Assembly (NCBI GenBank): GCA_016211095.1
Contig: JACQSW010000122.1
Coordinates: 1 to 10,606 of the forward strand
From: Candidatus Woesearchaeota archaeon
GTDB lineage: Archaea; Nanobdellota; Nanobdellia; SCGC-AAA011-G17; GW2011-AR17
Direction of reading: 5' to 3'
Length of the DNA stretch: 10,606 bases
Shown here: piece by piece, positions 6,245-10,606 of the stretch
Layout: every line of letters starts with the position of its first letter
Numbering within the stretch: the stretch's first letter is position 1
Notes under the pieces: generated by a model
Databases searched by the model: none
Told to the model about the DNA's origin: nothing
Seen by the model: the letters and a program-made list of their open reading frames with translations, nothing else
Program-made: the position numbers and the translations under genes

Positions 6245-6254
6245 AATAAAAAAA

Positions 6255-7754
6255 ATGAAAAGATTAACAACTATTTTTGTGTTGATGGTTTTTTTGCTTA
6301 GCTTGCTCCCATCAGCACTATCAATAGAAGACAAAGGAAGCCTCAATAAATCAATTGGGGGAGTTAGGGTAAAAGCAAGCGATTTGCAACCAGAAAAAGT
6401 AAAGAGTAGGCTAAATAATTGCGCAAACTTTATGATAGAAAAAAACCTTACAGACAAGCCAGCGATGATGTGCGCACAGATGTTTAATGAAGAAATAAAT
6501 TGCATTGACTTCCTAACTGAAAAAGGTGTTGAGCAGCCTTCGGAGAAGTGCGACAACTTTTTCAAGACATCTAAAGAAATCGTCAAAGAAAGGCGTGCGT
6601 TATCGGACGCTGTGAAGAAAAAGATTGCAGATTGGAGAATTAGCAGGATGGAGGGGTTTGCGGAAAAACATCCCAACGCTACCAACATAATTAACGAGTT
6701 GCCTGAAGATAAAGCAAAAATTCTCTTTCACATGTCCAGAAATAAACAGGCTAAAATGATGGAGATGCTAGAAAAAGACCATTCTAAAGCTTCAGAAAAG
6801 CTCGCTAAACTCAAACTTAAAGTGATAAACAAAGAAATGCGCTTCAAACAAAGAAGCATAGCGCAGAACAAGCTTAAAGAAGCCAAAGAAAATTTCGGGC
6901 TAGCAAAAGAAGAATACGCCCAAACAAATCGGCAGTACAAAGAAAAAAGGGAATTATTCTTGGAAACCAAAGAAAAACTGAAAGAATGCAAGGGCATTGA
7001 AACAGAAGAATGCACCAAGATGAGAGAAACTGCTGAGGGGCACGCAAAAGCATTCCTTATCAACGGCGCAAAAATGATGATAGCACACCTGCAGAAAGTA
7101 AAAACCAAGGTGGAAGCGTCAGAAGAGTTAGATAACGAAACAGCCCAAGAAATAATCGCCGGCATAGATGATGCGATTAAGAAGCTTGAAGAAGCAGTAA
7201 ACCAAGCAGAATCAGCTAAAACCAAAGAAGAGCTGCAGGCAGCTGCAAAAAACATCAGCGAAGTTTGGAGAAGTATAAAATATAAAGAGAAGCTATTTGC
7301 AGCACGACTGGTCCATGGTAGAGTCTGGGGCTTAATCAAGAGAAGCGAACACTTGGAAGATAGGCTTGAAGCTACTTTAACAAAGATGAAAGAACAAGGC
7401 ATCAATGTAGAAGGCATAGAAGCAAAAGTGGACGAGTTCAGCGCAAAAATTGATAGCACAAAAGAAAACTTCAACAAAGCAAATGAGCTATTAAAAGAAG
7501 CACAGCAAATAAGAACAGACAAACCAACCGAAGAAGAAAAAGCGCAAATCCTAGAAAAAGTTAGGCAAGCCAAAGAATTAATCAAAAACGCCCATAACGA
7601 ATTAAAAGATGCGCATAAAATACTTGTGCAAATAGTTCGTGACATCAAAAAAAGCGGCGGAACAGTAACTACGGAAGTTGAGGATCAAGAAGAGGGCTTA
7701 GCCGCAAATGAGACATACGAGCTCGTTGAAGAAGATACTGGCATGATGGCCTAA
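6255..7754 (+). CDS. Secreted coiled-coil protein with six cysteines, unknown function
   Basis: I do not recognise a family. The 499-residue product begins with a signal peptide (MKRLTTIFVLMVFLLSLLPSALS, cleavage near 23). Residues 45-110 contain Cys56, 73, 83 and 99, evenly spaced and suited to disulfide-stapled helices. Residues about 110-465 are almost entirely charged, Lys/Glu/Ala-rich helix with heptad-like spacing, including a Cys245-Cys253 pair that could staple a helical turn, and short breaks near GINVEG (382-387) and TDKPTEEE (421-428). The end (470-499) is acidic. There is no transmembrane helix after the signal peptide. Several N-x-S/T sequons (31, 64, 141, 294, 333, 485) could be glycosylated if the host has AglB. 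It is probably exported and elongated, perhaps a surface or periplasm-like structural or tethering protein. It lies 48 bases before a lipoprotein gene, probably in one transcript, and is divergent from a membrane regulator. Confidence 0.85.
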   Translation: MKRLTTIFVLMVFLLSLLPSALSIEDKGSLNKSIGGVRVKASDLQPEKVKSRLNNCANFMIEKNLTDKPAMMCAQMFNEEINCIDFLTEKGVEQPSEKCDNFFKTSKEIVKERRALSDAVKKKIADWRISRMEGFAEKHPNATNIINELPEDKAKILFHMSRNKQAKMMEMLEKDHSKASEKLAKLKLKVINKEMRFKQRSIAQNKLKEAKENFGLAKEEYAQTNRQYKEKRELFLETKEKLKECKGIETEECTKMRETAEGHAKAFLINGAKMMIAHLQKVKTKVEASEELDNETAQEIIAGIDDAIKKLEEAVNQAESAKTKEELQAAAKNISEVWRSIKYKEKLFAARLVHGRVWGLIKRSEHLEDRLEATLTKMKEQGINVEGIEAKVDEFSAKIDSTKENFNKANELLKEAQQIRTDKPTEEEKAQILEKVRQAKELIKNAHNELKDAHKILVQIVRDIKKSGGTVTTEVEDQEEGLAANETYELVEEDTGMMA

Positions 7755-7802
7755 ATTAATCAAAAAGATTATTAAGGCAAAAAACACAAAGCAAAAAAGA
7801 AA

Positions 7803-8039
7803 ATGAAAAAAATAATTGGTGTGTGGCTAATCTTTTTGGTTTTAGCCATCTTTTTGATTGGCTGTAGAAAAGCGGAGCAAACAGATGAGTCCACAAAAAC
7901 TGGAGATTCATCTCAAACTGGGGATGAATCCGTTGAAGACATCGGCGAAACTAACGCAGGATTGGATGCTGAAGAGCAGGACCTAAACACAACAGAGATA
8001 GACGGTTTCGAAAAAGACTTGTCAGCCTTTGAATGGTAA
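7803..8039 (+). CDS. Small acidic lipoprotein, unknown function
   Basis: A 78-residue product. MKKIIGVWLIFLVLAIFLIGC is a lipoprotein signal: a positive n-region, a hydrophobic core and the lipobox LIGC with Cys21, the residue that would be lipid-modified after cleavage. The mature part of about 58 residues is acidic and low-complexity, with a short repeat (TGDSSQTGDES), and ends in DGFEKDLSAFEW, which could form a short amphipathic helix. No known domain is visible. It begins 48 bases after the coiled-coil gene on the same strand, with no strong Shine-Dalgarno; a weak TATA-like GATTATTAA at 7767-7775 might give its own leaderless message. Both products should sit on the outer face of the membrane, so they may act together; the lipoprotein could anchor the coiled-coil protein. 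It ends 14 bases from the convergent alaS stop. Confidence 0.75.
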   Translation: MKKIIGVWLIFLVLAIFLIGCRKAEQTDESTKTGDSSQTGDESVEDIGETNAGLDAEEQDLNTTEIDGFEKDLSAFEW

Positions 8040-8042
8040 AAA

Positions 8043-8051
8043 TTTTTTTTT
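8043..8051 (+). terminator. Oligo-T terminator after the lipoprotein gene
   Basis: T9 starting three bases after the TAA at 8037-8039. It fills most of the 14-base gap to the convergent alaS stop codon. On the other strand only a T5 (8038-8042) follows alaS, so the alaS end is less clear. Confidence 0.5.
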
Positions 8052-8053
8052 CT

Positions 8054-10552
8054 TTATTTTTTTTCTTTCAATTCTTTTAAGAATCTAGAAATAGTTTTTA
8101 TGATGTGCTCAGGTTGAGTTTGAAGAAGTTCAGCAGTCTTTTCTAAAACATCCCCCCCATATTCTTCTAGGCTTATCAGCTCAGTTGATCTCACTTCCCT
8201 CTTCTTTTTGACTGCATCCTTCCATTTTTCGAATAATTCTTTTGCCCTTCCAGGCACTTGTTTAACATTGCATTCTAAGAGATTGGCTGCTTCTTCAACA
8301 ACTTTTTCTTCTTCTTTGCTCGTTGCTTTAGCAACTTCCCCAGCTGTAAATGTGATCCTGCAGACGCCGTCCTGGATTTTTGTCGTCTTCAAAATCTTTA
8401 TGCTGCCCGCTTCTGATGTGTTGTTTAGGTGTGTGCCTGCGCAGCATTCAACATCTATTTCAGGTATTTCCACAATTCTTAGCTTTTTTCCGGGGACTGC
8501 GCCGCCCTGGTAGATTTTCATGCCATATTTTTTTTCTGCTTCATTCCTCGGCATAAACGTTTTGTAAATTGGTATTTTTTCTGTTACAATCCTGTTTGCT
8601 TCTTTTTCTATTTTTTCTATTTCTTCTTCGGTTATACTTTGGTAGTGTGTTACGTCTAGGCTGGCTTTTTCCACAGTTTTTTTTGCTCCAGCTTGGTTTA
8701 TGTGGCTGCCGAGGATTCTTCTTGTTGCAGCGTTGATTATGTGGGTTGCTGTGTGGTGCTGGGCAAGTTGCACCCTCCTTTTTAGGTCTATTTTTCCTTC
8801 AACATCGCTGCCTTCTTTGAATGTTGGTATTTCTTTTAGTTCGTGGATTATTACTGCTCCCTGCTTGAAGATATCAGTGACTTCGCAGTTGTTGAGTGTT
8901 CCTATGTCGTGGATTTGTCCGCCGGATGTTGGGTAGAACGCTGTTTTGTCAAGGATAACTTTGTTGCCGATTATTTTTAGCACTTTTGCTTTGAACACAG
9001 TTTTTTTATAATCATCAAAGTATAAAGCTTCTGTTTCTTGCACGTTATTCAGGGGCAGCCCTTCTTCTTTGCTCGTTGCGAGCTCTTGGGTTTTGATTTC
9101 GTGTAGCTCCGTGACTTTTGAGTAGAAGTCTGCTGGAACCTCCACTTTTTTGCCAAGTTTCGAGGCCTCTTCTTTCACTAGTTCTGGGCTTATGCCTTGG
9201 CTGTCGTAAAGCTCTAACAATTTTTTTTCAGTGATGTCTGTGCTTATTATTTTGCTGATCACCATTTTTGTTTTTTGTTTTGTCGCTTCATACTTGCTTC
9301 TTTCTACGTCAAGAATCTTTTTGACTTCTTCAAGTTTTTCTCTCAGTTCAGGATACATTGGCTTGAGATATTCGGCGTGCCACTCGCACACTTCGGGAAG
9401 GTAAATATCCCAGTTGTATTTGTCTATGAGGCTTAGCGTTCGCCTAAGCACAGCTCTGAGATTATAGCCTCCACCTACATTTGATGGCAGCGCCCCATCG
9501 GTTATAGCCACGAGTAATGCCCTGCTGTGTTCGCCTATTGAGTAAAGCGCTGCTAATGGTTGAGTCGTTTCTTTAAGCTCACCAACCCCTATCCCGACTT
9601 TGTTTGCTACTTGTTGCCAAGCTTTGTTTATGTCTTCTACTTCATCGAGGTTGAGGAAGCCTGCATACGGCACAAATTTTTTGATTAGTTCCTTGTTTGT
9701 TTTTAGGTTGGTTAGGTTTTGCAGTTTTTTGCAGACTGTTGGGAAAGTGATTTCGTAAGGGGTTGGTGCGGCGTTTGAGAACCAAGCTGTCCTTTCTTGC
9801 CCCTCGCCCATATCTAAAACTTTTATTTTTAGTTCTTTGTAGCTTGTGCCGAAGTGTTCATATTGCATGTAAACCTGGTTGCCTATTTCTAGCCCTCCGC
9901 TGAAGAATTCTAGCGCTGGCCCGAAGAAGCTGCTACCCGCCCATGAATCCTCATGGAATGTTAATTCATCTTTTGGGATGCCGAGCCCCTTGTCAAGCCA
10001 AATGTATATTTCCATTAAGTATTTGTTGAAGTCGTATTTTTCTGGCGGTACAAATGTGTGTTGGCCTAACATTGAGAAAAGTACGTTGTGGCCTGTTAAT
10101 CCGACGTTAGAGACATCTTTGAATCTTAGGCATAGTTGCGGCACTACTAACGGGTTTGCTGGAGGTGCAACTTCTCCTGATACGACGTATGGCTGGAAGT
10201 TGGTTATCGATGCTATGGTGAATTCGCAGTTCGGATGCCACCTCGAAACGACTGGGTACCTATCTATAGGTGTGTAGCCGAAATTTTTGAAGGTTTTTGA
10301 GAACTTTTTCCACACCTCTATATAGTCAAGTTGGTGTTTGGCTATCGGCTTTTGTATGAATCTGAATCCGCCGCTGCAAACAGGTTCTCCACAGACATCT
10401 CCTTCTTTGGTTGACCAAAAGAAGTTTTTGCATTTGCTGCACTGTTTTCTTTCAAAGCCCAGCTCTTTTAAAGTTTGGACTGGGTAATGCTTGTTCGGGT
10501 CTTTTTGAGCTTTTACCCTAAACTCTTTTTTAATTTCTTTGTCGCTTAGCAA
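8054..10552 (-). CDS. alaS: Alanyl-tRNA synthetase, archaeal type, with shortened C-terminus
   Basis: Class II synthetase that charges tRNA-Ala and hydrolyses mischarged Ser/Gly-tRNA. The 832 residues show, in order: the archaeal N-terminal zinc ribbon (Cys38, 41, 54, 59); the class II catalytic domain with CLRFKDVSNVGLTGH (141-155) and SGGLEIGNQVYMQY (218-231); the tRNA-acceptor recognition region with NVGGGYNLRAVLRR (358-371) and LYDSQG, whose Asp450 matches the residue that reads G3:U70 in the A. fulgidus enzyme; a beta-barrel with TAFYPTSGGQ (537-546); and the editing domain with the zinc ligands HHTATH (His600, His604) and CCAGTH (Cys704, His708). Archaeal AlaRS is usually about 890-920 residues. 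Here the protein stops after two similar helical segments (752-784 and 802-832), with no globular DHHA1/C-Ala domain. The start is TTG at 10552, with AAGGAG 11 bases upstream; an in-frame stop lies two codons before it. Confidence 0.97.
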   Translation of the reverse strand: MLSDKEIKKEFRVKAQKDPNKHYPVQTLKELGFERKQCSKCKNFFWSTKEGDVCGEPVCSGGFRFIQKPIAKHQLDYIEVWKKFSKTFKNFGYTPIDRYPVVSRWHPNCEFTIASITNFQPYVVSGEVAPPANPLVVPQLCLRFKDVSNVGLTGHNVLFSMLGQHTFVPPEKYDFNKYLMEIYIWLDKGLGIPKDELTFHEDSWAGSSFFGPALEFFSGGLEIGNQVYMQYEHFGTSYKELKIKVLDMGEGQERTAWFSNAAPTPYEITFPTVCKKLQNLTNLKTNKELIKKFVPYAGFLNLDEVEDINKAWQQVANKVGIGVGELKETTQPLAALYSIGEHSRALLVAITDGALPSNVGGGYNLRAVLRRTLSLIDKYNWDIYLPEVCEWHAEYLKPMYPELREKLEEVKKILDVERSKYEATKQKTKMVISKIISTDITEKKLLELYDSQGISPELVKEEASKLGKKVEVPADFYSKVTELHEIKTQELATSKEEGLPLNNVQETEALYFDDYKKTVFKAKVLKIIGNKVILDKTAFYPTSGGQIHDIGTLNNCEVTDIFKQGAVIIHELKEIPTFKEGSDVEGKIDLKRRVQLAQHHTATHIINAATRRILGSHINQAGAKKTVEKASLDVTHYQSITEEEIEKIEKEANRIVTEKIPIYKTFMPRNEAEKKYGMKIYQGGAVPGKKLRIVEIPEIDVECCAGTHLNNTSEAGSIKILKTTKIQDGVCRITFTAGEVAKATSKEEEKVVEEAANLLECNVKQVPGRAKELFEKWKDAVKKKREVRSTELISLEEYGGDVLEKTAELLQTQPEHIIKTISRFLKELKEKK

Positions 10553-10563
10553 ACTTTACCAAT

Positions 10564-10569
10564 CTCCTT
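10564..10569 (-). promoter_or_regulatory. Shine-Dalgarno that fixes the TTG start of alaS
   Basis: AAGGAG on the minus strand, 11 bases before the TTG at 10552. It supports a non-ATG start. TATA-like stretches occur at 10577-10587 and at the window edge (10599-10606); only the outer one would leave this site inside the mRNA leader. Confidence 0.6.
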
Positions 10570-10606
10570 ATTTTTGGTTATATTAAGGTAGGGGTTGGTT
10601 TAAAAT

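Noticed and set aside
6728..7648. Long minus-strand open frame (about 306 codons) opposite the coiled-coil gene
   Set aside because: Its Ser/Leu/Phe/Cys-rich translation is what the reverse complement of Lys/Glu/Ala codons gives; the plus-strand gene has a signal peptide and a Shine-Dalgarno.
9879..10277. Plus-strand open frame inside alaS
   Set aside because: Falls opposite the catalytic domain of AlaRS and has no recognisable domain or promoter.
1..10606. CRISPR arrays, tRNA or rRNA genes, insertion sequences
   Set aside because: I saw no regularly spaced repeats, cloverleaf-like sequence, rRNA segments or transposase-like frames; a tRNA scan was not run.

Overview
The window looks like a stretch of chromosome from a low-GC archaeon. 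The evidence is an archaeal-type leucyl-tRNA synthetase, an archaeal-type alanyl-tRNA synthetase with an N-terminal zinc ribbon, a COG2512-like membrane-anchored winged-helix protein, BRE/TATA-like promoters about 26-28 bases before start codons, and oligo-T tracts at gene ends. Very A/T-rich spacers, a compact layout and a shortened AlaRS would suit an uncultivated DPANN-type lineage. That placement is an inference; there is no rRNA or other phylogenetic marker here to settle it. I see no mobile element, CRISPR array, tRNA or rRNA gene.

Layout. (1) 1-4464, plus strand: the 3' part of leuS, cut by the window edge; an alpha/beta hydrolase; a YgiQ-family radical SAM protein. The last two each have a TATA-like box at the distance expected for a leaderless mRNA. 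(2) 4501-6058, minus strand, transcribed toward the radical SAM gene: a membrane-anchored winged-helix protein (6058-5372), a SlyD-like FKBP prolyl isomerase (5249-4821) and a cold-shock-domain protein with a long acidic tail (4785-4501). The last two form a chaperone/RNA-chaperone pair with a strong Shine-Dalgarno before the second gene. (3) 6059-6254: a divergent control region of about 195 bases with two TATA boxes and inverted repeats. (4) 6255-8039, plus strand: a secreted, cysteine-containing coiled-coil protein of 499 residues followed by a 78-residue acidic lipoprotein. (5) 8054-10552, minus strand: alaS, ending 14 bases from the lipoprotein stop.

How the parts may work together. The flanking synthetases, radical SAM protein and hydrolase are housekeeping or general metabolic genes. 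The middle is the accessory-looking part. A predicted transcription factor sits in the membrane with an outward-facing beta-sandwich, and is transcribed divergently from genes for two envelope proteins of no recognised family (a long helical secreted protein and an acidic lipoprotein). The intervening promoter region carries palindromic elements. This suggests, without proving, a cell-surface sensing and response module. It is the best candidate here for something undescribed. A second unusual point is the AlaRS C-terminus: the usual globular C-Ala (DHHA1) domain seems absent and a helical motif seems to occur twice.
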